A stretch of 64,000 bases of DNA from Myxococcales bacterium (lineage in GTDB: Bacteria; Myxococcota_A; Polyangia; Polyangiales; Polyangiaceae): contig CAHJWM010000014.1 in NCBI GenBank assembly GCA_903642325.1, forward strand, positions 1-64,000, given 5' to 3'. The notes beneath the pieces were generated by a model. It was not told the origin of the DNA. It saw nothing but the letters and a program-made list of their open reading frames with translations, and did no database searches. The number at the start of each line of letters is the position of its first letter. The stretch's first letter is position 1. A program made the translations under genes and the position numbers. This document shows positions 24,239 to 32,564 of the stretch, piece after piece.

Positions 24239-26434
24239 GTGGCCATGGCTCCCGAGCTCAACGAACCTCAGCGGCAAGCCGTGACGCACGGCGAAGGGCC
24301 GTTGCTCGTATTCGCTGGCGCTGGCAGTGGCAAGACGCGCACGATCATTTATCGCATTGCGAACCTACTTGCCTCCGGGGTCCCACCCTATCGAATTTTG
24401 GCCGTGACCTTCACCAACAAAGCAGCTGGCGAGATGAAGTCTCGACTCTCCGAGTTGGCCGGCCCGGAGGTGGCGCGGGACGTGTGGGTCGGCACCTTTC
24501 ACGCGGTGTGCGCAAAGCTGCTTCGTCGCTACGCGGAAGAGGTCGGGCTGAAGCGAAATTTCATCATTTACGATGATTCGGACCAGAAGGCGGTGCTCAC
24601 GCGCGTCGTGCGCGAGCTCAATCTGTCGGACCAAGAATATCCACCCAAACTGATGTCGTCCCTGATCAGCAAAGAAAAGCGGGAGGGCCGTGGGCCAGAC
24701 GAGGTCAAGGGGGACGCGGGCTTCAACGACTCCTTGCCCGCAATTTATGTGCGTTATCAAAAGGCGTTGCTCCTCTCCAACGCCGTCGATTTCGACGACT
24801 TGCTTCTTCTCATGGCCCGCATCGCGGAAAACCTCGAAGGCCACGCGGGAGAGGAGCTGAGAAATCGCTTCCAGTACGTGCTCGTGGACGAGTTTCAAGA
24901 CACGAACCTCATTCAGTACCGGTTGATCCGGGCGCTCAGTGCGCGGCGGCGTAACCTATGTGTGGTCGGCGACGACGATCAGTCGATCTACCGTTGGCGC
25001 GGCGCCGATGTCCGCTTGATCCGTAGCTTCCGTCGAGATTTCTCCGACGCAGTCGTGATCAAGCTGGAGCAAAACTACCGCTCCACCAGCAACATCGTGC
25101 GGGCCGCCCTGGGCGTCATCGAAGCTGCCGACGTGCGTGAGCCGAAGAAGCTGTGGACCGAGCAAGCGGCGGGCGAAAAGGTCAAGGTCCGCCTCGTTCG
25201 TGACGAGCGGGAGGAAGCCGCGTTCGTCGTGCGTACGATCAAGGCCGAGATGGCGCGTGGGGTGAGTCCCGAGCAGATGGCGGTGTTCTATCGAGTCCAC
25301 GCCCAGTCGCGCACGCTCGAAGAAGCCTTCCGCGCGGCGAATCAACCCTACAAGATCGTCGGCGGCATGAAGTTTTTCGACCGTGCGGAGGTCAAGGACT
25401 TGCTGGCCTATCTGCGCCTCATCGACAACCCCATGAGCGACACGGACCTAGTGCGAGTGGTCAACACTCCGGCGCGCGGCATCGGCAACAAGACCGTCGA
25501 GCACTTGTTGAATGTGGCCTCGGAAAGCGCGCTGAGCGCGTACGACGCGATTGACGCGGTGACGCGCGCCGCCGAGCTCGGCAGCCCAGCGCGTAGGAAG
25601 CTCGCCGCGTTCAAGGCGCTGCTAGAAGGCCTACGAGAAGAGGCCAAGGCCTTGTCACCCCACGCACTCGCTGGGCGCGTACTGGAGGTCACCGGCTACC
25701 GGGATCAACTGATCAAGGACGACACCGCGGAAAGCGACGCTCGCCTCGGCAATCTGGAGGAAATGGTCGGCTCCATCGCCGAGTACGAGCACGAGCTCGG
25801 CGATCAGGCGGAAGCCACGTTGTCCGGCTACTTGGAGCGCGTTTCGCTCGTCAACGCGACGGACGCCCTAGAAGGTGCCCCCACCGTGTCGCTGATGACC
25901 GTGCACAGCGCCAAGGGTTTGGAGTTTCGCGCCGTCTTCCTGACTGGCATGGAGGAAGAGATCTTCCCTTACAGCCGCGTGAGCCACGAGGAGCCGGAAG
26001 AAATCGACGAGGAGCGCCGCTTGGCGTACGTCGCGATTACGCGCGCTCGCGAGCGTCTGTACATCAGCCACGCCGGCTCGCGTACCCTGTTCGGCAAAAC
26101 GCGGTACGCGTCGCCGAGCCGATTTCTACGCGATTTGCCCGCCGATACCGTGCCCCGCGAGGGCACAGCCTGGCCCGCGGCTCCGTATGCCACGCCGTAT
26201 CAAGCTCCGCGGGCCGCCTTGCCCGTCGGGACCCGCGTCGTCGAGCGCGAAGCAGAGTACGACAGCCAAGTCGGCGAAGGCGTGCAGGTCCGTCCCGGGT
26301 CGCGCGTGTATCACAAGCAATTCGGGGAAGGAGTGGTCGAGCGCGTCGAGCTCGGCAGCGCACCGACGGTCGTGGCCAAGTTCAAGGAACACGGCACGCG
26401 CCGCATTCACGCGAAATTCTTGGAATACGAATGA
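24239..26434 (+). CDS. pcrA: ATP-dependent DNA helicase, UvrD/PcrA type
   Basis: A 731-aa superfamily 1A 3'-5' helicase acting in nucleotide-excision and replication-linked repair. All motifs are visible: I AGAGSGKT, Ia TFTNKAAGEM, II VLVDEFQDTN, III GDDDQSIYRWRGA, IV LEQNYRST, V TVHSAKGLEFRAVFL and VI AYVAITRAR. The last ~55 residues form a Tudor-like C-terminal domain (VYHKQFGEGVVERV), as in PcrA/UvrD that bind RNA polymerase. Two starts are possible: GTG at 24239 or ATG at 24245 (MAPELN); the second is the more typical one. The symbol is by similarity to the PcrA subgroup; uvrD is an equal name. Confidence 0.93.
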   Translation: MAMAPELNEPQRQAVTHGEGPLLVFAGAGSGKTRTIIYRIANLLASGVPPYRILAVTFTNKAAGEMKSRLSELAGPEVARDVWVGTFHAVCAKLLRRYAEEVGLKRNFIIYDDSDQKAVLTRVVRELNLSDQEYPPKLMSSLISKEKREGRGPDEVKGDAGFNDSLPAIYVRYQKALLLSNAVDFDDLLLLMARIAENLEGHAGEELRNRFQYVLVDEFQDTNLIQYRLIRALSARRRNLCVVGDDDQSIYRWRGADVRLIRSFRRDFSDAVVIKLEQNYRSTSNIVRAALGVIEAADVREPKKLWTEQAAGEKVKVRLVRDEREEAAFVVRTIKAEMARGVSPEQMAVFYRVHAQSRTLEEAFRAANQPYKIVGGMKFFDRAEVKDLLAYLRLIDNPMSDTDLVRVVNTPARGIGNKTVEHLLNVASESALSAYDAIDAVTRAAELGSPARRKLAAFKALLEGLREEAKALSPHALAGRVLEVTGYRDQLIKDDTAESDARLGNLEEMVGSIAEYEHELGDQAEATLSGYLERVSLVNATDALEGAPTVSLMTVHSAKGLEFRAVFLTGMEEEIFPYSRVSHEEPEEIDEERRLAYVAITRARERLYISHAGSRTLFGKTRYASPSRFLRDLPADTVPREGTAWPAAPYATPYQAPRAALPVGTRVVEREAEYDSQVGEGVQVRPGSRVYHKQFGEGVVERVELGSAPTVVAKFKEHGTRRIHAKFLEYE

Positions 26435-26480
26435 CGCGCGCTGGCGGCCGAAGCGCGCGTCCCTCCGTCCCTCGCAAGCG

Positions 26481-27527
26481 CTAGCCGGGGGTACCGGTCG
26501 GCGCGGGTGTCCCCTTGAGCGCGCTGTCGATCTGCGCGGACACCGTCTCGAAGCTGGTAGGATTCGCCACGCGCGCGCCGTTGATGAACATGGTGGGCGT
26601 TCCCTGCACGGCCACGCTCTCACCGAGCTTCACGTCCGAGTCGACCTCGGAGGCGTAGGTCTTGCTGTCCAGGGCCTTTTTGAATTCGACGACGTTCAAA
26701 CCGGCGTCCTTGGCAAAACCTTCCAGGCCCGGTCGGGTCAGCTGGGTCTGGTTTTGAAACAGCTTGTCGTGGAACTGCCAAAATTTGCCCTGCGCATTGG
26801 CAGCTAGGGCTGCCTCCGCCGCGGTTCGCGCGTTCTCGTGCATCGGCAAAGGAAACTGCCGGAAAACGAAGTGAATTTTATCGCTGTATTTTTCCTTCAC
26901 CTGATCGACGACGGTCGCGGCCTTGCCGCAGTAGGGGCACTGGAAGTCCGAGAACTCGACCACCGTGACTTTGGCATTCTGCGGCCCGAAAGACGGGCCC
27001 TTGCTGTTGCCGATGGAGGCCGCGACCTCCGCGCTGAGCGGCTGATTTGCGACTTCCATTTTCTTCAAGTCGGCAATGATCTCGGGCAAGTGGTCCATCA
27101 TGGATTTACAGCGAGAGGCGGGAAACTGTTTGGTCTGCGTCTTGACCATGTTGCACGTCTCGCTCGTGGGACCGACTGCGCCGCAAAGCTTGCCAACCAG
27201 CTCCTCACATGCCTTGCCGGCCGCGCCGAGCTTTTGCACCGAATAGGCGATGTCCTTGAGGCCGACCGTGCACGCGTCAGGGGAGAGGACGTCGGCGCTG
27301 GTGGTGAGCGCACCGCACGCTTCCGAATCCTTACCCGCCTTCTCGCACAGCGCGGCTGCGTACTTTTGGCAGGGGCCAGATGCGTTGGTGGCGAGTGCCG
27401 CGGAGCCCGACACGGCGGGCGACGGAACGACGTTGCGGTGCGACTTGGGCTTGTTGCAGCCCGCGCCGAGAGCAAGCGCGATCGCCGCTAGGCCGAGCCA
27501 GGCTTCGGGGTTCTTGAGTGGGAACAT
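26481..27527 (-). CDS. DsbA/thioredoxin-fold lipoprotein with duplicated 4-Cys module
   Basis: A 348-aa lipoprotein. The ATG at 27527 has AAAGG upstream and gives a signal peptide ending in the lipobox LGAGC (Cys24). Residues 53-86 and 107-140 are two copies of one Cys pattern, C-x7-C-x9-C-x14-C. The DsbA domain follows, with the active site CPYC at 197-200 (FSDFQCPYCGK) and the cis-Pro loop VQGTPTMF near residue 307. The C-terminus is Thr/Pro-rich. The fold belongs to the DsbA/DsbG/BdbD thiol oxidoreductase group that forms or repairs disulfides in the cell envelope. The role of the 4-Cys modules is unknown; they may be its own substrate or a metal or redox relay. Confidence 0.85.
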   Translation of the reverse strand: MFPLKNPEAWLGLAAIALALGAGCNKPKSHRNVVPSPAVSGSAALATNASGPCQKYAAALCEKAGKDSEACGALTTSADVLSPDACTVGLKDIAYSVQKLGAAGKACEELVGKLCGAVGPTSETCNMVKTQTKQFPASRCKSMMDHLPEIIADLKKMEVANQPLSAEVAASIGNSKGPSFGPQNAKVTVVEFSDFQCPYCGKAATVVDQVKEKYSDKIHFVFRQFPLPMHENARTAAEAALAANAQGKFWQFHDKLFQNQTQLTRPGLEGFAKDAGLNVVEFKKALDSKTYASEVDSDVKLGESVAVQGTPTMFINGARVANPTSFETVSAQIDSALKGTPAPTGTPG

Positions 27528-27655
27528 GATTGGACCTTTCAGCTCAGCAGGTAGAGCCACCCCGAGCAGGGCGCGGTGTAGCAGCTTCAAGGCACTTCGT
27601 CACGGTATGCGCGGCGAAACCCTCATTGGCGTTGACTCGCGGGGCCGTCCAGCAA

Positions 27656-27982
27656 ATGGCTTCCGTCATGAACAAGCGGCTCGCCATGCTCGAAAAACTC
27701 ACGTCTTCTGCGCAAGCGGACTCGTTCGCGTTCTATTGCCTCGCCCTGGAGTACCGCAAAGAAGGACGGGTAGAGGACGCCGTGCAGAGCTTCGAGACGC
27801 TACGCGGGCGGGATGCCGAGTACTTACCGATGTACCTGATGGCAGGACAGCTGCTCCGCGAAGCCACGCGGCCGGCGGATGCCTCGGCCTGGCTCAAACA
27901 AGGCATCGAGCTCGCCAAACAAAAAAGCGATTCGAAGGCCTTGGGAGAGCTGGAATCCGAACTGGCGCAGGTCGAGGGGTGA
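27656..27982 (+). CDS. Small TPR-repeat protein
   Basis: A 108-aa protein that looks like about three tetratricopeptide helices: FAFYCLALEYRKEGRVEDAVQSFE, PMYLMAGQLLREATRPADASAWLKQG, and a C-terminal helix KALGELESELAQ. TPRs mediate protein-protein contact. The ATG at 27656 (MASVMNKR) is preferred; the frame opens further upstream in the promoter region of the divergent DsbA lipoprotein gene without coding character. It ends 14 bases before the end of the convergent giant kinase gene, which also contains TPRs. Confidence 0.75.
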   Translation: MASVMNKRLAMLEKLTSSAQADSFAFYCLALEYRKEGRVEDAVQSFETLRGRDAEYLPMYLMAGQLLREATRPADASAWLKQGIELAKQKSDSKALGELESELAQVEG

Positions 27983-27996
27983 GGCGAGCGCGCGCG

Positions 27997-30900
27997 CTAA
28001 CGCGTTGGATTCAAGGGATTTTCTATCACGCGCGCCGCGTCACTTAGTGCTTCGGGGGTGAGCAAGGCTTGCACGATTCGGCGCTCCACGAACGAATGAC
28101 GAAACAACGGGTCGCGGATGTGCTCGAGCAGGGAGCGCGCGTAGCGCGCGGCGCGCTCCCTCATCTCGACGGCTTGCGGCGAGCGCGCCACGCGCAGCGT
28201 CTCGCAACCCAAAGAACGCGTGGCCAGCCCGTACTCGGAACCCTGGAGGGTGTCGATCGCGCCAAGCGCAGTGGTCGCCAAGAGTATTGCCGTGTGCTCT
28301 TCGCCCATATCCACACGCGCGCGCGCCTCGATGGCCATGGCATAAAAGTGGAACGCAACGTATGCCTGCGCTTCGGCGGCTTGGCGCGCGTCGAAGGCAT
28401 GCATGACGGCTCGGGCGTGGTCGCCGCGCACACGCGCCAAGAGCGCCCGCAAGATCTTTTCATGCACGGAGTCGAAGGCACTCCCCGTGACGGCCGTTAA
28501 CGCCCCCGCGTCCCCAACCAGCGTGTCGGCCCCGTCCAAATCCCCGTACTCGATCAATATCTCTGCCATCGAAAGCAAAGTGTCGGCGCGCGAATCACGG
28601 TCGCCATAGCGTTCGTGCGCGTCGCGTGCCCGCCGCAGGTAGGCGAGCCCGCGCTCGAGATCCCCGAGGCTCGCGTAGCATTCGCCGATCGTACTGAGTG
28701 TCTTGGCTATTTGGAAACGACCGCCGATCGCAAGATCGATGCGGATCGCGTCTAGCGCCAGTGCGATGCCGTCTTCGAAGCGCCCCAGCACGAGGAGCGC
28801 GTAAGCGAGCGAGTTCTTGGCGCGCGCTTCCATGCGGCGCGCGCCCGCTTGTCGGAACACGGCGATCGCTTCCGCTTGCGCCTCGACGGCTTCGTGCACG
28901 CGGCCGACCCGGCGCAACAAGGTGCCGCGCAAGCGCAACGACTCGGCGCGCAAGCGGGCCGGCACGCCCTTGCCCTCGGCCGTGTTGAGCGCGCGGTCGA
29001 CGGCCGCCAATGCGCCCTGCATGTCACCGATATCGTGTAAAATCTCGGCCATCAGCGTGCGCGCCTGCACTTCCAAAACGGGGGAGGCGGCCTGGGTCGC
29101 CACGACCTCGCCGCGCTTGACGGAGCTCAAGGCCTTGGACAAGTGGCCCGAATCGAGCTCGAACTGCGCCGTGCGAAGCAAGGTGGTGGCGGCCCATTGC
29201 GCGCTCTTCGACAAGCGCGCGAGCGCGCGCAACTTGCTCAAGTGGCCACGCCGTTCGCGCCAACGACCCTGATTGCGACAGATGGACTCCAGCGCCTCGT
29301 GCGCTTCCATCAGCCGCGCGTCGCCGTCGTTCACTAGCGCGATGACGCGACGATAACAGCGCTTGGCCAGCTGCGTCTGATAGCTCGAGCGCGCCGCGTC
29401 CGCCGCTTCTAGATAAAAGCGCGCCGCGGCGTCCCGCGCGTTGCCGCGCGCCAAATGGCGCGCGACGATGGCGGCGGTAAGACCCTTGCTCAAAGGCGTG
29501 TCGGCCAGATGCTCGCCTAGTCGTCGATGCATGCGCACCCTACGTCGACGGTCGAGGGCACGGTAAGCGACGTCGCGCGTCAACGGATGACGAACGTCTA
29601 TGGCGTCTGCCTTCAACTCGCACAGGCCCCGGGCGGAAAGCCGCGCCACGGCGTCGGCCGGATCCTCGGCGCCGATCGAAAGCAAGTCGGCCATGGCGAG
29701 CGGGCCGCCTGCGACGGCCAACCACTCAATCACTGCGTGCTCGGCCACGGGCAGCTCGTTCAGTCGGTCGGCGATCAGCTGCTCGAGCGTAGACGGCAAA
29801 GACAGGCTGGCGTCGCCGATCCGTTCGACTTGAACGAGCTCCTGCTGTCCCTCACGCTCGCGAATCGCGAGCAGGCCGCGTTCTAGGAGTGCGTCCACCA
29901 TTTCGAGCAGGAAAAAGGGATTTCCGCCGGCACGCGGCAAGAGATCTGCGCACACTTGCCGTACGCCCTGGCTGACGCCCAGACGGGTCTGCAAGAGACG
30001 CAGCTGATGCTCCGCGCTCAGCCCCTTCAGCTCGACTCGCACCAAACCTTCGATGTACCCGGAGACTCGGTCTTCGGGTCGAGTCAACAAAATGACCAGC
30101 ACGCTCAGCGGCTCTGCGCGACGCAGAAACTCGATGATTAGATCGAGGCTCGGCCGGTCACTCCATTGCAGTCCGTCCAGGGCAACGACCAGCGGGGCGT
30201 CCATCGCGGCGCGCGCGAAAAACCGTCGCATGCCCAGGGCGATCAACTGACGTGTTTCTGCAACGTCCGCGTCGTCTACGGTCTGACGGACGCGCCCGGT
30301 TGCAAGCTCCGCCATGCGCAGGACCACTTCCTGGCCCTCTTGCTCGTCGGCGAATTCTCCGAAAGCTTCGTTGATCTGGGCGCGCGCTTGCTCGAAAGGT
30401 TGATCGACGCGCGTACCCGTGAGCTCACGAATCCACTCGCTGATCGTCGCAAATGGCACCTCACTGAGCGCCGGCGAAGATTCGACCCGCAAGACGCGCG
30501 CGTCGGGCGGCAGCGCATTCAAGAACGCGGCCAAAAGCGCGGTCTTTCCGATGCCCATTTCGCCGTACACGACGCGGGCAGACACCTGCCCCGGGGTCTG
30601 CGCAGATCCCACGACGCCGTAGTAAGCGGCGTGCAAGTCGGCAAGCTCGGCGTCGCGACCGATCAGATCACTCGGGGCCCGGGCCATCTCGTCGAGCTTC
30701 TCTTGCCGGGTGTGCGGTCGAAGCAACGCATAGATGCGCATGTCCTGGGGCAAGCTGAGGCGCTCTGCATCTTCGATTTTGATCGTTGGAGCATCGCCCC
30801 AAACGAAATCGCGACGCACGAGTCGATACAGACCGCCAGCGACCCAGCTGACCCCAGGCGGAGCGTGATCCCCTAGCAAATCGGCTAAGTGATTGGCGGG

Positions 30901-32403
30901 CTCTTGCAGCGCATGTTGAATCAAGTGACCGGCGCGATCACGTTCGCCGGTTGCGATACCGCGCACGATGCCGACGCTCGCCGATAGATCGACGGGCAAG
31001 TCTTCGGACGCACCCCGGATCACTTCGTGAACGTCGATCGCGAGCCAGACCGCATCCAAGGGCGCCCGCGCTGGGTTGGCCATGAGACCCACTAAAGCGC
31101 GGGCGGCCGTCGCGAACTTATCAGACTGCGCGTCGCCGTTCGACGGTACGTCCCACGCAAAGCGCGCGCCGCGCCGGAAGGCGACCTCGCCCAAAGTTCC
31201 TCGCAGTTGGTCGAGCACTCGCGATGCTTGCGCGCGCCCCACGCTGGTCGCGAGCTGATCGATGCCATGCAACCGCAGGGTCACGACTGCGACGTGGCGC
31301 ACCTCTCGACCCACGTGGCCGCGCAGCGCTCGACCGGGGCCGGTGCTTTCGTCGTCGCCGCCGGCCGTGCCAACGATGTGGGCCACGGAGGCCAAGTCGT
31401 CGATGGCCTCGCTGAATGGGGACTCACTCGGCACGTCGGAGCCTGCCACGCCGGGTGAGGTATGCTCACGCGTCGCAAGCTCCGAGAGCACCGTCTCGAG
31501 CACATGGGAATCGACCAATTGCTGCTTCTGAAAGAGGGCGCGACTGATCGCCGCAGCCATGTCGCGTGCAGTTTGAAAGCGCTGGTCCGGGTTCTTGGCC
31601 AGCGCCCGCATCACGACCTCCTCGAGCTCCGACGGCAAGTCACGTACGTACGTGCTCGGGGGCTCGATCTGACCGGCACGTACCGCCTCCAGCAGTTCTT
31701 GTCCTTCGGCGGCGCCGTGCAGCGGGCGCGCCGTCAAGAGCTCATGAAACACGACTCCGAGCGAATAGATATCGGTCCGTCGCGACACGCGTTCGGCACG
31801 TGCCTGCTCGGGCGACATATACGCCGTTTTACCCTTCAACACGCCCGGCTCTTCGCGGAACAAGTTGGCCGAAGCAATGCCGAAATCAGCGATTTTCACG
31901 CCGCCGTCGAAACTCATCAAGATATTTTGCGGCGACACGTCCCGGTGCACGATATCGATCGGCTTACCGGCCTCGTCCTTGCGCTCGTGCGCGTAGTGCA
32001 AGCCCTTGGCTACCTCGGCGATGATGTAAGCGGCTACGTAGGGGGGAATGCGTTGGCCCTTGGCTTGCGCCGAGCGCGTCAGCTTACGCAGATCAGGACC
32101 CTCTACGTACTCCATGCTGAGCAGCTGACCTTCGTCACCGTAATCCTGGAAATCGTAAACTTGCACGATGTTGGGGTGGTTCAGCCGAGTCGCTAGCTGA
32201 GCCTCTTCTGCGAACATGGTGCGAAAACGCCGGGAAGACCCGTAGGCCGGCAGGATGCGCTTCAGCACCAGTAGCTTGAACGTGTCCTCCGCCCCGCGCT
32301 TCTTGGCCAGGAACACCTCTGCCATGCCGCCTGCCCCCAAGCGACGAATGATCTCGAAGTCGGCTAAGCGTTTCGGTGTCGGGCGGTTGGGTGTGTCGGT
32401 CAT
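27997..32403 (-). CDS. Giant Ser/Thr protein kinase with pseudo-cyclase, AAA ATPase and TPR domains
   Basis: A 1468-aa cytosolic signalling protein. The order is: a Hanks-type kinase (about 15-300; glycine loop LGAGGMAEV, catalytic HRDVSPQN, DFG in ADFGIA, APE region YMSPEQ); a region resembling the class III cyclase fold (about 355-550, ending in EPANHLADLLGDHAPPG...GGLYRLV), whose metal-binding Asp positions are not conserved; an AAA/STAND-type ATPase (about 560-850; Walker A GEMGIGKTA); a long alpha-helical region of TPR-like repeats to the C-terminus. This layout is known from myxobacterial PknK/cyclase-ATPase-TPR proteins. The ATG at 32403 is chosen; a start at 32421 would add six residues. 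Ligand and targets are unknown. Confidence 0.9.
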   Translation of the reverse strand: MTDTPNRPTPKRLADFEIIRRLGAGGMAEVFLAKKRGAEDTFKLLVLKRILPAYGSSRRFRTMFAEEAQLATRLNHPNIVQVYDFQDYGDEGQLLSMEYVEGPDLRKLTRSAQAKGQRIPPYVAAYIIAEVAKGLHYAHERKDEAGKPIDIVHRDVSPQNILMSFDGGVKIADFGIASANLFREEPGVLKGKTAYMSPEQARAERVSRRTDIYSLGVVFHELLTARPLHGAAEGQELLEAVRAGQIEPPSTYVRDLPSELEEVVMRALAKNPDQRFQTARDMAAAISRALFQKQQLVDSHVLETVLSELATREHTSPGVAGSDVPSESPFSEAIDDLASVAHIVGTAGGDDESTGPGRALRGHVGREVRHVAVVTLRLHGIDQLATSVGRAQASRVLDQLRGTLGEVAFRRGARFAWDVPSNGDAQSDKFATAARALVGLMANPARAPLDAVWLAIDVHEVIRGASEDLPVDLSASVGIVRGIATGERDRAGHLIQHALQEPANHLADLLGDHAPPGVSWVAGGLYRLVRRDFVWGDAPTIKIEDAERLSLPQDMRIYALLRPHTRQEKLDEMARAPSDLIGRDAELADLHAAYYGVVGSAQTPGQVSARVVYGEMGIGKTALLAAFLNALPPDARVLRVESSPALSEVPFATISEWIRELTGTRVDQPFEQARAQINEAFGEFADEQEGQEVVLRMAELATGRVRQTVDDADVAETRQLIALGMRRFFARAAMDAPLVVALDGLQWSDRPSLDLIIEFLRRAEPLSVLVILLTRPEDRVSGYIEGLVRVELKGLSAEHQLRLLQTRLGVSQGVRQVCADLLPRAGGNPFFLLEMVDALLERGLLAIREREGQQELVQVERIGDASLSLPSTLEQLIADRLNELPVAEHAVIEWLAVAGGPLAMADLLSIGAEDPADAVARLSARGLCELKADAIDVRHPLTRDVAYRALDRRRRVRMHRRLGEHLADTPLSKGLTAAIVARHLARGNARDAAARFYLEAADAARSSYQTQLAKRCYRRVIALVNDGDARLMEAHEALESICRNQGRWRERRGHLSKLRALARLSKSAQWAATTLLRTAQFELDSGHLSKALSSVKRGEVVATQAASPVLEVQARTLMAEILHDIGDMQGALAAVDRALNTAEGKGVPARLRAESLRLRGTLLRRVGRVHEAVEAQAEAIAVFRQAGARRMEARAKNSLAYALLVLGRFEDGIALALDAIRIDLAIGGRFQIAKTLSTIGECYASLGDLERGLAYLRRARDAHERYGDRDSRADTLLSMAEILIEYGDLDGADTLVGDAGALTAVTGSAFDSVHEKILRALLARVRGDHARAVMHAFDARQAAEAQAYVAFHFYAMAIEARARVDMGEEHTAILLATTALGAIDTLQGSEYGLATRSLGCETLRVARSPQAVEMRERAARYARSLLEHIRDPLFRHSFVERRIVQALLTPEALSDAARVIENPLNPTR

Positions 32404-32564
32404 TTTCGAAGCAGGCGGCAACGCGATATCGGACCAACGAGCGCGGCCGGCCTTATCCTTCGGCTCCGGGCCGCTCCACGCACGTTAGCCTTTTATTCGA
32501 GCCGTTTCGAGCGTTCTGACGCCTGGCGTGCAGAGCCTTACCTCCGCGGTATAGACTTTCAGCG

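Noticed and set aside
27541-27562. tRNA-like D-arm sequence (AGCTCAGCAGGTAGAGC)
   Set aside because: It matches the D-arm consensus, but no acceptor, anticodon or T arm can be formed around it. It is also in the 5' region of the DsbA lipoprotein gene, so chance or a relic is more likely.
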